The notes below the pieces were generated by a model. That model made no database searches, was not told the origin of the DNA, and was given only the letters and a program-made list of their open reading frames with translations. A stretch of DNA of 64,000 nt from NCBI GenBank assembly GCA_019054805.1, contig JAHQIY010000018.1, positions 868,001 through 932,000 on the forward strand, given 5' to 3'. How positions within the stretch are numbered: position 1 is the first letter of the stretch; each line of letters starts with the position of its first letter. This DNA comes from Brachionus manjavacas. Its lineage: Eukaryota > Rotifera > Eurotatoria > Ploima > Brachionidae. Both the position numbers and the translations under genes were made by a program. Below are positions 53,678 to 63,430 of the stretch, one piece after another.

Positions 53678-53889
53678 CAGTGTTGATTTGACACGTGGGT
53701 TTTGATGTAAAATTACGTAATATTACGTAAAATTACGAAAAATTTTTTTCTCGAGTTTGAAACTTATATTTTGTTGAATTTGAGCAAAATTATTAAAAAT
53801 ATACCAAAAAACGGCGAATTTTTGGCCTTTTAGTTTTTACCCTTTTTAGCGTAATTTTACGTCAAAACCCACGTGTCAAATCAACACTG
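53678..53889. repeat. Tc1/mariner-type MITE with TA duplication
   Basis: A 212-bp element with 40-bp terminal inverted repeats differing at one base, starting CAGTGTTGATTTGACACGTG. Both ends are flanked by TA (53676-53677, 53890-53891). Inside the left end, TAAAATTACGTAATATTACG repeats. TA duplication and a CAGT start point to Tc1/mariner. Confidence 0.9.
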
Positions 53890-53927
53890 TATCTCTTCAA
53901 AAATTCCAAGTCTTTTCTTTGATTTTC

Positions 53928-54380
53928 TTAAATTCTAATTGATCTGACTTGTTTTTGCTGACTCTCAGTCAATTTTTGATACATGTTTTTTATTGATAAC
54001 ATTTTTCGCCCGTAACCAATTTGCTCCATTCTTGATTTCTGCATGTGCCTAAGAATGCTATTATCTCAGTAATTGGTTTTTCCAAATGTTCTAGTTCTTC
54101 GCTTTTGGCATACCTCAATATTTCCAAATTTTCATATATTAAAAAATTACCATCACTTAAATCTATTTCTGCTGAAAATTTGCCAAGTTTCGTACAGGTC
54201 GTTTTATTAAAAAAAATAAATCATTTGTTTAAAGATTTTGAAATTGGTTTTCAATGATTTTATTTCGATAAGTTTAATTTCTTTAAGAGCAAAAAATTGA
54301 GACATTTTTTGACATTATTTAAAAGAAAAACCTGAATCTGCTTCTTAGATTGGATTTCGTGGTCTAAAAAAATGTAAATT
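53928..54380 (-). pseudogene. Broken minus-strand gene with a frameshift in a T run
   Basis: The last exon, 53928-54048, reads HMQKSRMEQIGYGRKMLSIK then NMYQKLTESQQKQVRSIRI and TAA. It joins in phase to 54114-54229 (TTCTKLGKFSAEIDLSDGNF, LIYENLEILR) across a 65-bp GT..AG intron. Upstream of an eight-T run at about 54211 the coding-like frame shifts: IEIKSLKTNFKIFKQMIYFF continues only if one T is removed. A further upstream block (DHEIQSKKQIQ) does not join in phase. Either a pseudogene or an assembly error in homopolymers. The family is not recognised; the C-terminus is basic and helical. It lies 39 bp from the Tc1-type MITE. Confidence 0.4.
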
Positions 54381-54449
54381 TTAAAGCTAAGGATTTTTTT
54401 TAGATTTTGGGATATTTTTCTTAAATAAGGAAACGGTATCATTTTTTCG

Positions 54450-56625
54450 GGAAAAAAAACAGGATGATACAGTTCAAATCAATTCAAGTTCATAAAATAT
54501 TTAATTCTGTAAGTTAATGAAATAAATAGTGAGAGCATCATTTTTAACTTAATAACTAACGATATTGTTGCCTTTGAAAAGCCCTTTAAACTGACATATG
54601 AAACATATCACGTGACCATTGGCATGAAAATTAGTTGTACTTTTTTCTGATAAGTTAAGCATCACTTACTAGAAAATAGCAAAATACCAAATATATGAGA
54701 GACTTAAATGGATAGAATTATAAATTAATTTGAATTTGAATTTTATTTATTTTCTTCTTTTATTTTTTTATTTTTAAAAAAATTTTTTTTCTTTTTTTTT
54801 TTTTAAATAAAAATTTTTTTCTTTTTAAATTTTTAAATAAAATTTTTTTTTCTTTTTTTATTTTTAAATAAAATTTTTTTTTCTTTTTTTTTTTTTAATT
54901 TTTAAATAAAATTTATTTGCTCTTTTTTTTTTTTCTTTAATAAAAATTTTCTTTTTTTTTTTTTTAATTTTAAATTAATTTTTTTTTAATTAAAAAAATA
55001 ATTTTTTTAAATAATAAATATTTTAAATTTACTTAAATTTTTATTTTTTTACCTTTTTTTTGGCAACCCGTTTATTTTAGAAAAAGAAAAAAAAAGTCTT
55101 TGGTGGGACTTTCTTTTTGATAAAAAAAAAAAAAAAGTCTTTGGTGGGACTTTCTTTTTGATAAAAAAAAAAAAAAAAGTCTTGACTTGGACTTGACTTG
55201 AGACTTGTGACTTTTAAACAACTCTGAATTTTGTTATTCTCGTAAAGCATTAAAAGAAAATTTGGTTTTTATTTTCCAAATGATTACGCTAAAAAAATTA
55301 AAATGTTTTCTAATGCTATTTTACAAGATTATTTATTTTTTTATAAATTGCATTTTAATTATATCCTTAGTATTTTTATTCTTAGTATTTAAATGATCTT
55401 TTCCTTATTCCTTATTGTTTCTCACTAAATATTATTATTTTTTTATTTTTTTTTTTGGAATTTTAACTAAAAATATTGTTTAGTTATTTTAAGAGTCCTA
55501 ATCTAATGTTCATTTATTGTCATATTTAAGAAATGCAAAAACTTTTTTGGTAAAAAAAAATTAAAATTTAATTCTATTTTGGAATATAATACTTTGATAT
55601 TTCTTTAACACAATTTATTTATTTAATCATTTAATATATGCATTTATTGAAGACTACTAAATTTTTTATTTAATTAAACCTTTCTTTTTAGAAAAAAAAT
55701 TATGGAAATTGAAAATTATCAGGCAAGCGCGAATTTTATTTTTCGAGTTACTTAAACTTTATAGTCTTTCAATCATCCTCATAAACTTTAGCTTTCAGAC
55801 GTCCCCTAAAATCTACATTTGTTGGCTCAAAGTTGTACAAATGTTCTGTGATAGTGTGCCACATTTACACAATTTTTTTCTTTTTAGTTAGGATCAGCCT
55901 GGTTTAAAATTTTTTAAAAATTACGAAAAGGTCTTGCCAACTCATATTTGCAAATCTAACTTAACTTTAATGTCGTTTATTTTACACTCATAATCTTAAT
56001 TTTTTAAATAATAAAAAAAATTTGTCAAACAATGGTCTTTAATTATTATTTATAATGATCGCTGGACCGAGGTTTTCGAGGTACCCACTATGTCAAATCT
56101 TTAATTATTTAAAAAAAAGAACGAAAACTACTAAAGATTGAAAATAAAGTGATCAGAAAATCAATTAAAATTTAAAAAAAAATTCAAATTCATGAAAAAA
56201 TGATAACAAAACTAGTTTTAATATTAAATTTGAAATTTTTAAATTTTATTGAAATCACGTTTTTTATTAAATTCAAGCTATTGTTTATCTATTTGCTTTA
56301 AGTCGCCTAGTTTTTTGACATTTACCATTTTTGGCGTCACTTTATTCTTTAAAATTAATTTTAAAAATATGTGAAAAAGCCGTGATACATCATCGACAGA
56401 TAAGAACTAATTTGTCTTTGTATTTATCTTTTTTTTGATATAAAATAATTAAATTAAATGTTTTACTTTGATGTTTTGAATATTCACGATTCAGCCATTC
56501 TAAAATCATTCTCAAACTCGATTTTAACCTTAAAATTCTTAAGAATGTTAAAAATATGACATTAAAACTTATTTAAATACGCTATGAAAAAAAAATAAAA
56601 ATTAGCTTGATACTAAAATTAAAAA
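54450..56625. other. T-rich low-complexity intergenic region with MITE remnant
   Basis: 54740-55050 is an extreme T-rich/A-rich tract. 55085-55226 is a remnant of the hAT-type MITE family: AGTCTTTGGTGGGACTTTC twice in tandem, then CTTGACTTGGACTTGACTTG and the right end AAACAACTCTG. The tandem word is the complement of AAAGTCCCACCAAA-type sequence in the 15899 copy. A 31-codon ATG-led frame on the minus strand at 55769-55864 is noted but not called. The rest shows nothing. Confidence 0.5.
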
Positions 56626-58493
56626 ATGGATCCGAAAGTAATGCAAAAATTTGAAATTGTTCATGACCAACAAAATGCCAAAAGCATAAAAGACAAAATT
56701 GTCACTATTCTAAAAATAGTGCTCAAAATTGTTCTCCTTTTGCTTTGCTTGTATTCATTCATAGTCTCGCTTGATTTGATGAGCTCGGCGTTCCGTCTAA
56801 TCGGCGGCAAATATGCCAGCGAGGCTTTCAAATCAAATGTAATCTTAGGCAACCCTGTTGCTGGCCTGGTCATCGGTGTAATTGTAACTGTGGTCGTTCA
56901 GTCATCATCTACATCCACCAGCATCGTTGTTAGCATGGTCTCGTCAGGAAGTAAATGATTTAATAAAAATTAAAAAAAAAAAATTAAAAATTTTTATTCA
57001 GTCTTACAGGTTAGATATGCTATACCAATTATCATGGGCGCAAATATCGGAACCAGTGTAACTAGCACTTTGGTCTCATTAACACAATTGGTAATTAGTG
57101 TTTTTTTTTTAATAAATTTTTCTATTTTTTTTCTTAGACTGATAGAGAAAATTTTCGTAGGGCCTTTGCCGGTGCCACTGTCCATGACTCTTTTAATTTG
57201 TTGAGTGTGCTTGTCCTGTTGCCAGTTGAGGTTGCTAGTGGCTACTTGGAAAAAACAACCGAGTGGCTTGTTGGAATTATACTATCGGCCGATACAAGCT
57301 CGGCAAAAGAGCCTGAAATTTTGACAGTAATTACCAAGCCATTGACCAATGCTATCATTCAGTTGGACAAAAAAGTTTTAGAAGCAATTGCTCAAGATCA
57401 AGCGAAAGCTAATGACACCTTAATAAAACATATTTGTAGTAAAAAAATAGAAAGCAATATAAATGGAACCATGGCTGTTGAAACAATAGTTGAAAGATGC
57501 AAGTTTTTACTAGAGCCTTTAGAATGGCCTGAGTGGGCTGTGGGAATTTTACTTTTGGCTGTTTCTCTAGTCATTTTGTGCACTTGTTTGATATCAATGG
57601 TTAAAATTTTGAGCTCTATTTTCAAAGGACCTGTTGCCAAAGTTATCCAAAAAGTAGTTAACTCTGACTGGCCTGGTATTTGGAAATATTTTACTGGTCT
57701 AGTAGCTATTTTGGTAGGGAGGAAATTAAAAAAACATTCAATTTTTGTTTTATTTTCTTGTTCATCTAGCTTGGATGTGGTTTAACCATAATTGTTCAAA
57801 GCAGTTCGGTATTTACATCTAGTTTGATTCCTTTGTGTGGCATGGGCATTGTTTCTTTAGAGCGGTTGTTACCGCTAACACTTGGATCCAATCTGGGCAC
57901 AACTATTACTGGAATTTTGGCTAGTTTAAGCTCAAGTTCAAAGACATTAAAGTATTCAATACAAATCGCACTCTGTCACAGTCTGTTTAATGTTACCGGA
58001 ATTTTGGTCTGGTATCCAATACCGTTCATGAGAAAAGTTCCTATTAAAATGGCACAATTTTTGGGTGACAAGTCAGCTGATCACAAATGGTTCGCTGTAA
58101 TGTATTTGATACTTGCATTTATCGTAGTACCTGGCTTTATTTTTGGAATGTCTCTTCTTGGAATGTAAGAATAATGAAATTATGTGGAAAATATTTTATT
58201 TTTATTTTTCAATTTTAAGTGCTGTTTTTTTGGCAGTTATGATTCCAATTGTAATCTTAATAGCAGCAGTGATAACTATTAATATTTTGCAGAAAAAAAA
58301 GCCCAATTTTTTACCACCTCGGTTGAGAAATTGGAACTTTTTGCCAGTCTACCTGCGTTCATTGAGCCCCTATGACAAAGTATTTAACAAACTTTTGTGC
58401 TGCTGTAATCCAAGCAAAGGAAAAATCAAGCCTTTTGAAGAGCCCGGTGATCAATTAAAAGAAATAATGGTTAAAGACAATATAAAATTTTAA
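56626..58493 (+). CDS. SLC34: SLC34-type sodium-phosphate cotransporter (NaPi-II)
   Basis: Exons 56626-56950, 57002-57090, 57138-57713, 57770-58164 and 58220-58493 join in phase to 552 residues. Two inverted Na/Pi repeats each carry [24 protein letters not shown] (about 90) and [60 protein letters not shown] and [20 protein letters not shown] are family signatures. A large loop between the repeats has N-x-[ST] sites and cysteines (about 230-290), as expected for the glycosylated extracellular loop. The C-terminus has [20 protein letters not shown], the SLC34 tail, and a short Cys cluster. It imports phosphate with Na+ at the apical membrane. Introns are 47-56 bp. Confidence 0.95.
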
Positions 58494-58761
58494 AAAATGA
58501 AAATGTTGACAATTTAAAATTCGGCAATTTACGGACAAATTGCGTAAAAATACTCAACAATAAAACATGATTAGTTTTTGAAAATTTTAGTATTTTTTTA
58601 TTTGTTAAAACTTATAAAATAAAAATAAAATCTTATAATTTTTTATGTTCAAATCAATTTAAAACAAAAAAAATTAAATTAAAAAAATTAAATTTATATA
58701 ATTTAATAAGTCGTATTTTGACGAATTTATTTTTACAAAATTAAAGTTATTCTTAATCAAT

Positions 58762-60385
58762 ATGCGTTTAGTTTTTTTAATTCTAGTCCTGTACCAATTT
58801 AAATTAGACATTTGTATGTCGAAAGATTTGATCAAGTCAAGCACGGCTTTGAGTCAATTTGATCCTTTGGATGAAAGCTTTTTCCATAAACGAGGCGATC
58901 GTTCAAGGAAAAACAAAAAATCTCACAAAAGCAGAAAAAGATATCCAGAGAAAGGACGAAAAAAACTCCATAAAGATCAAGATCAAAAGGCTATCAATTA
59001 TCGTTTGGGCGAAGCGGAAAAATTTCACAAAAAAATTAAAAGAGCGCTTAAAAAAATAGCCAAAAAAGAAAACATTACCAATGTTAACGAGGTATATGAC
59101 AAGATTAAAAATCACACTGGCAATGGCTTTTATGCAATTGTCTTCAATTGTTCTTCTCCAAGTGCAGTTGACATTCATTCCAGAATAAGAGCCCTTCCGG
59201 ACAGCGAAGTTAAAACACTTAAAACCGAGGATAAATGCAGCAAAAATGATAATTTGTGGAGATTTAATGGTGAAAATGGATTTGTTTCTACTTTTGATAA
59301 TCAGAAGAAAACTTTGAGTGAAAATGTTCTGCCATTCGAGACTCTTTATCAAATTTTTAATCAGCTAGAATTGTGCCGAGATTTTTTAATATTTATTCGC
59401 CACCCGGTCTATTTCACCAAAAAATATAAAAAGCCAGTCGAATGTCTTGATAAAGACCCAGCTACTCTTTCAAAGTAAATTTAAATAAAATTTTTATTTT
59501 AATCATAAAAAAACTTAAGTAGAATATTTTTTATTGAAATCTTTTGAATTTAAAAAAAAATATTTGATTATTTATTGATTTTTTTTTAATTTTGATTTCA
59601 TTATTTTTTATTAAAAACCATTAAATTAATTTGAGTCCCTTTCGAATAGTTAATAGTTAAAGATTTATTTTCTAATATATTCTTATAATCATAATGAAGT
59701 CTTTAATCATACTCATGAATATGTATTCTTGTTGTATTCTTAGAGTACTCTGGAATACATCGGCTTGTTTATAAGTCACAGTTTTAAGTCTAAGTCACAA
59801 AAATTTAAGTCAAAGTTATGACTTGACTTAAATTTTTTTTATAATTAACAAACACAAAAATCATAAAATGTTTAAAAATTAAATTCTATTTCTTTAAGAA
59901 ATGTATCACCTATTTATAAATGTAAAAAAAATTTTAGATAATTGACTTGACTTAAGACTTATGACTTAAAAACAAGTCTGGCATGTTTTTTCGAATACAG
60001 TGATGCATTTCTTTATAAGTTAGGCTAAGAATATGTATTTTTTGAGTATTCAGGAATTCAAAATTTAAAAATTAGAATACATCAAAAATACTCTTTAAGT
60101 ATTCCAAAATGCATGGTCAAAAACTACATTGTTAAAATTCGTGTACACCGTTTATTCACATAAATAAATAGCAAATCTTTAAATTTTTTAAATATTTTTT
60201 TCTTAGTTAATTTTCAAGAGAATTTAAGTTTTAAAAAGAATTTAATTTATTTTTTCATTTTTTATAGGAATGAAAAAAAAAATCGAAAATCTACCAAAGC
60301 AAGATCACCATCAAGACCAAAAAGTACCAATAGACAGGTGACCCAAGCTCAAAGACAACATTTCAATTGTCCGAATGGAAGATGA
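58762..60385 (+). CDS. Unknown secreted, very basic cysteine-containing protein
   Basis: Exons 58762-59474 and 60268-60385 join in phase (793-bp intron) to 276 residues. Without the second exon the frame would end at SK just past the donor. Signal peptide MRLVFLILVLYQFKLDICMS, then a long Lys/Arg-rich segment (KRGDRSRKNKKSHKSRKRYP, and FHKKIKRALKKIAKKENITN). The folded part starts at about 115 (NGFYAIVFNCSSPSAVDIHS) and contains cysteines in DKCSKND, LELCRDFL and VECLD. The new C-terminal exon is again basic and Ser/Thr-rich, ending HFNCPNGR. An NCSS glycosylation site is present. The charge suggests binding to heparan sulphate or nucleic acid outside the cell, broadly reminiscent of FGF-binding proteins, but no family can be named. 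Confidence 0.8.
59760..59980. repeat. hAT-type MITE copy in the intron of the secreted basic protein
   Basis: CGGCTTGTTTATAAGTCACAG on the left and CTTAAGACTTATGACTTAA then AACAAGTCTG on the right form degenerate inverted ends of the CAGACTTGTTTTTAAGTC family. GACTTGACTTAA occurs in both arms. Flanking duplications are not clear, suggesting an older copy. Confidence 0.75.
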
Positions 60386-60711
60386 GGAAAGTAGATCCTC
60401 TAATTTAAGTTGAATATTCGAATACAGAAAAAATAGTCTATGAAATATGATAAACCTATTCTTAAGTTATTTTTTCTGTGAAATATTCAATTTAAATTGG
60501 AGAATTTATTTTCGAATTTAGCAGAGACACAAGATATATTTATGAAGCGGGTTTATAAAATTTGTCACAAACAAAAGTAAATCTGCCGATTTAAACTCTT
60601 TGCTTGAATCGTCAAATGTACCATATTCAAATAAATATTTAAAAAAAATTGGTTAAAATTTATTAAATTTAAAAAATTTAATTAAAAAAGTTTTTTTTTA
60701 TAAATTTCAAA

Positions 60712-60770
60712 ATTTCCATCAGCATAATCACATTTGAATGAGCCAAATTTAGTGATCACACGTCATTCTT
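60712..60770 (-). promoter_or_regulatory. SECIS element of selenoprotein K (type II)
   Basis: Transcribed from the minus strand: ATGA (60766-60763), C, then GTGTGATCAC, unpaired TAA, a mini-stem ATTTG / CAAAT around GCTCATT, then GTGATTATGC and TGAT (60721-60718). GTGTGATCAC pairs fully with GTGATTATGC (10 bp including G-U pairs). TGAC opposite TGAT gives the tandem G-A quartet, and the AA follows 12 nt after ATGA. The lower stem (CAAATT / AATTTTG) closes it. This is the full eukaryotic SECIS layout with the extra apical helix of type II. It is located 94 nt after the last codon. Confidence 0.85.
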
Positions 60771-60822
60771 AATTTGCGTTTTGATTTATCGAAATTTTAA
60801 ATTTTGAAATTTACAAAGTCTC

Positions 60823-60861
60823 GATCGCCTCTAGATCGTTCAAAACGATTAAGAGGCGATC
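60823..60861 (-). promoter_or_regulatory. Strong hairpin just after the UGA codon (Sec redefinition-like)
   Basis: GATCGCCTCT pairs with AGAGGCGATC (10 bp), and inside it ATCGTT pairs with AACGAT (6 bp) around a TTG loop. The stem starts 5 nt after the in-frame TGA. Hairpins at this spacing stimulate UGA decoding in some selenoprotein mRNAs (for example SELENON). The same palindrome could also form as DNA. Confidence 0.6.
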
Positions 60862-61346
60862 TAACCTCAGGAACTTCCGACACATGGTGGCGCACTCGGT
60901 GAATCTAAATTTAAATTTAAAAAAAAATTATTTTTGAATCAACAAAATTTTATTACCACCCATGCTTGAAAATCCTCCTATTCTCCTTCTTGTATTTGAT
61001 CCTCTTGAAAAAAAAATTTAAATTTTTTTTTTATTTTAGACAAAAACTAACCTGTTCAGTCCGCTGTCTCGATTTCCCCCTGATCTAGATCCCTGATCTT
61101 GACTTAAAAACGGTTCTAACAGAGTCTTAAAACTGTAAAACAAAATTTTATCTAACAACAAAAAAATCTTAACTTTGATAAAAGTCTTACAAAAGTATGA
61201 TTGCGGCATAAATTCCGAAAAAGAACGCCGTAATTTTATTATAAGTTGACTTTGAATCGACTATTTCTCCTTTAAGTTAAAGCCTGTAAATTTTTGAGTT
61301 TTGTTTGGAAAAAAAAGTGACTACCTCTCGAATTGATGTAGACCAT
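60861..61346 (-). CDS. SELENOK: Selenoprotein K, five exons, UGA = selenocysteine
   Basis: Exons 61325-61346, 61191-61269, 61052-61132, 60957-61003 and 60861-60904 join in phase (introns 48-58 bp) to 90 residues. MVYINSRGEIVDSKSTYNKI corresponds to the SelK start MVYISNGQVLDSRS. ITAFFFGIYAAIILFFKTLL is the single membrane helix with the conserved FFKTLL. The rest is the Gly/Arg-rich cytosolic tail (SQDQGSRSGGNRDSGLNRRG, NTRRRIGGFSSMGDSPSAPP). The last codons read GSS-TGA-Gly-TAG, placing TGA at residue 89, next to last, as Sec in the -GGUGR end of vertebrate SelK. A SECIS element follows. SelK sits in the ER membrane and works with DHHC6 in protein palmitoylation and in ER-associated degradation. 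Without Sec the protein would lose only two residues, so readthrough is inferred from SECIS and family, not proven. Confidence 0.9.
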
Positions 61347-62055
61347 TTTGAACAAAAAATAAAAAATTTTCTTCAGTTTTGCCTTTTTTGAAGTATTTAT
61401 GAATATTTAAATAATTTAAGGATGATGTGTTGAAATTATTAAATTTTTTCAGATTAATGTTAACTTTTTTTCAGGACTGATCTGAAATTGACAGCGGACT
61501 GAAGCATTGCTCTTAAAAATACCTTCGATTCATTTGGTTTTTTCTAATAAATAATTAATATTTTCTTGTATTTATAAAGTACTTTGAAGACATCAGTGTA
61601 CAGTATCTAGTTTATGGACACTGAGTAAATTCAAGTTTAAGATTAATGTCTTGAATTTGGGCTTTTGGTTTTTATCAAAATTAGTGGTCACCCTCCTATT
61701 TTCTCATCCGGGCTTGGGACCGGCAATGGCATAGTTATGATGGCGCCTTCTCCTACGAAGCACGTGGGACGTTTATCATAAACAGCGCCACTCATCCGAG
61801 CACTTTGAATTTGGCTGCGAACTCGGCAACTATTTAGACTAGCTTGGAACCACAAACCAAGCGACATCCTCAATAAAAGAGAATGCCTTAACTTAAGTGC
61901 TTCAAAAGGTATAGCTATCCAAATTGTGGATCTTGATCAAGCCAGAAGATGTGAAATTAGAAAAAAATTCTTTCTGATTAAAATTAAAGTTGGATTAGGT
62001 TGACTAAAATACAAAATAAAAGATGAAATTAGAATTGGAATTTTAATTCAAAAAT
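61347..62055. other. Intergenic with a GC-rich patch
   Basis: 61683-61875 is GC-richer (GGCGCCTTCTCCTACGAAGC) and carries a 61-codon minus-strand frame, but no domain is visible. It looks like a fragment of a repeat or an old gene. A 14-nt word GACAGCGGACTGAA at 61490-61503 repeats, in the other orientation, a piece of SelK exon 3. The rest is AT-rich and should contain the promoters of SelK (-) and the DUF2237 gene (+). Confidence 0.4.
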
Positions 62056-62485
62056 ATGAATAAAGAGTCTAGACAAGCCCAATTAAATGTTTTTGATGGT
62101 AATACTTTTTTGCTAGTCTGATGATCTTGTTCTTAATTTTTGTGAAGAGAGACTTGACGTTTGCAGCAAGTCACCTATGACTGGTTTTACACGAAACGGC
62201 AGGTGTGAGACTAATGCAATTGATTTGGGCACTCATTTGATATGTGCTACAATGACTGAAAAATTCTTGGAATACACCAAGTCAGTAGGCAATGATTTAA
62301 GCACGCCAAGACCCGTGTACCAATTTCCGGGTTTAAAGCCTGGAGATAATTGGTGTCTCTGTGTTACTAGATGGGTTGAAGCACAAAAAGCCGGAGTAGC
62401 TCCGCCGGTAGTCTTAAGAGCCACAAACAAAAAAGTTTTAAATTATTTAGAAAAGTTTAGAATGGGACTCGACGATTTAAAATAG
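62056..62485 (+). CDS. DUF2237 family protein, two exons
   Basis: Exons 62056-62098 and 62148-62485 (intron 49 bp) join in phase to 126 residues, the normal length for the family. The start MNKESRQAQLNVFDERLDVC restores the N-terminal N-V-x...C block. SKSPMTGFTRNGRCETNAID, HLICATMTEKFLEYTKSVGN, DLSTPRPVYQFPGLKPGDNW and CLCVTRWVEAQKAGVAPPVV are diagnostic of DUF2237 (bacterial and eukaryotic, function unknown). Conserved Cys residues sit in DVCSKSP, RCETN, ICATM and WCLC. It converges with the coiled-coil gene; their stops are 44 bp apart. Confidence 0.9.
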
Positions 62486-62529
62486 ACTTTTTAAATTTTT
62501 TTATTATTAAACAATAAAAAATAGTTATT

Positions 62530-62913
62530 TTAAAATTTAATTATTTGTTCGCTTTGATCATGATCTTCGTCGACAGACTTTGAAAATGTGTTGGAAAAAC
62601 TCAATTTAAGGAGATAGTCAATTTTTTTCTTCAATTTTTCCACTTGTTGATTTCGAATCTTCTCATTTGTCTCTGTTTCTAGCTGAAATTCTTGATACTT
62701 TTTTTTTAAATCTAACAATTCATCGTTTATTTGTTCTAGTTGAGCTCGAAGTTGTTTGACTTCGCAGTTCAATTGTGCATTGTCGCTGCACGAATCGATG
62801 CCATCATTGTTTCTTAAAAATTCAGCACCATTTTTCCGCTTCACTGTGCTCTGTTTCTTGGAATCGGTTGATTTTAATGTAAAGTTTATCTCGTCCGAGT
62901 CAAAATCAAGATT
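62530..62913 (-). CDS. Coiled-coil protein, 3' exon, 5' exon not found
   Basis: The exon opens after an acceptor at 62914-62915 with NLDFDSDEINFTLKSTDSKK, then QSTVKRKNGAEFLRNNDGID. A heptad-like coiled coil follows (CEVKQLRAQLEQINDELLDL, KKKYQEFQLETETNEKIRN, QQVEKLKKKIDYLLKLSF), and the end is acidic (DEDHDQSEQIIKF). In frame, a stop lies just upstream of the acceptor, so at least one 5' exon is missing. The nearest ATG (MFR at 62934) would need a 16-bp intron and is rejected. A repeat at 62999-63430 sits where the promoter or first exon could be. The family is unknown. Confidence 0.6.
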   Translation of the reverse strand, partial: NLDFDSDEINFTLKSTDSKKQSTVKRKNGAEFLRNNDGIDSCSDNAQLNCEVKQLRAQLEQINDELLDLKKKYQEFQLETETNEKIRNQQVEKLKKKIDYLLKLSFSNTFSKSVDEDHDQSEQIIKF

Positions 62914-62998
62914 CTTAAAACAAATTTACCTGAACATAAATTTAAATTAAATAAAAATCTCTTCAACAAAAAAATAAAGACAAAAATTGTTATTGTTT

Positions 62999-63430
62999 GT
63001 GAAAATTGAATATTTTTATATTTTTAAAAACCTGACCACCTACTGACCCCCATTTTTCTTGAAGAGAATTTAACGAGTTTTCTAAAAATGTGTCTAGTTT
63101 TTCTCCAGGAAGTATAGTTGGTAAAAATTATTAGTAAAAATAAAAAATTTCGCCTCGTTTAAGTTTATCAAATTTTTACGTAACTAAAAATTTAAGACAT
63201 AGACTTTATTTTTTTATTTAATTAATTGTTATAAATCAATAGTAATTTTTGTTATAAAATTTAAAAAATTTATTAATAAAACATAAAATATCAAATACAA
63301 TTATAAATTGGATTTTTCTCAATTATTATGAAATCATTTGAAATTCTCGAAAACTATACTTCCTGGAAAGTGAAAAAGGGGGTCAGTAGGGGGTCAGGTT
63401 TTTAAAAATTCAAAAATATCCAATTTTCAC
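62999..63430. repeat. Inverted-repeat (foldback) element
   Basis: The left arm 62999-63055 (GTGAAAATTGAATATTTTTA, AACCTGACCACCTACTGACC) pairs with the right arm 63375-63430 (GGTCAGTAGGGGGTCAGGTT, AAAATATCCAATTTTCAC). Inner arms CCAGGAAGTATAGTT (63105-63119) and AACTATACTTCCTGG (63351-63365) also pair. Part of the motif (AATGGGGGTCAGTGTTTTAG) recurs at 63530. No target duplication was found. The origin is unclear. Confidence 0.7.

Noticed and set aside
55769-55864. 31-residue minus-strand frame (MWHTITEHLYNFEPTNVDFR)
   Set aside because: Amino-acid content looks protein-like and the start is a real ATG, but it is too short, has no partner exon found and no recognised family.
60867-60869. SelK TGA read as an ordinary stop
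   Set aside because: Position next to last, the following Gly-TAG and the SECIS all match selenoprotein K; plain termination remains possible but is less likely.
61688-61873. 61-codon minus-strand frame in a GC patch
   Set aside because: No domain, no splice partners; the patch looks like old repeat sequence.
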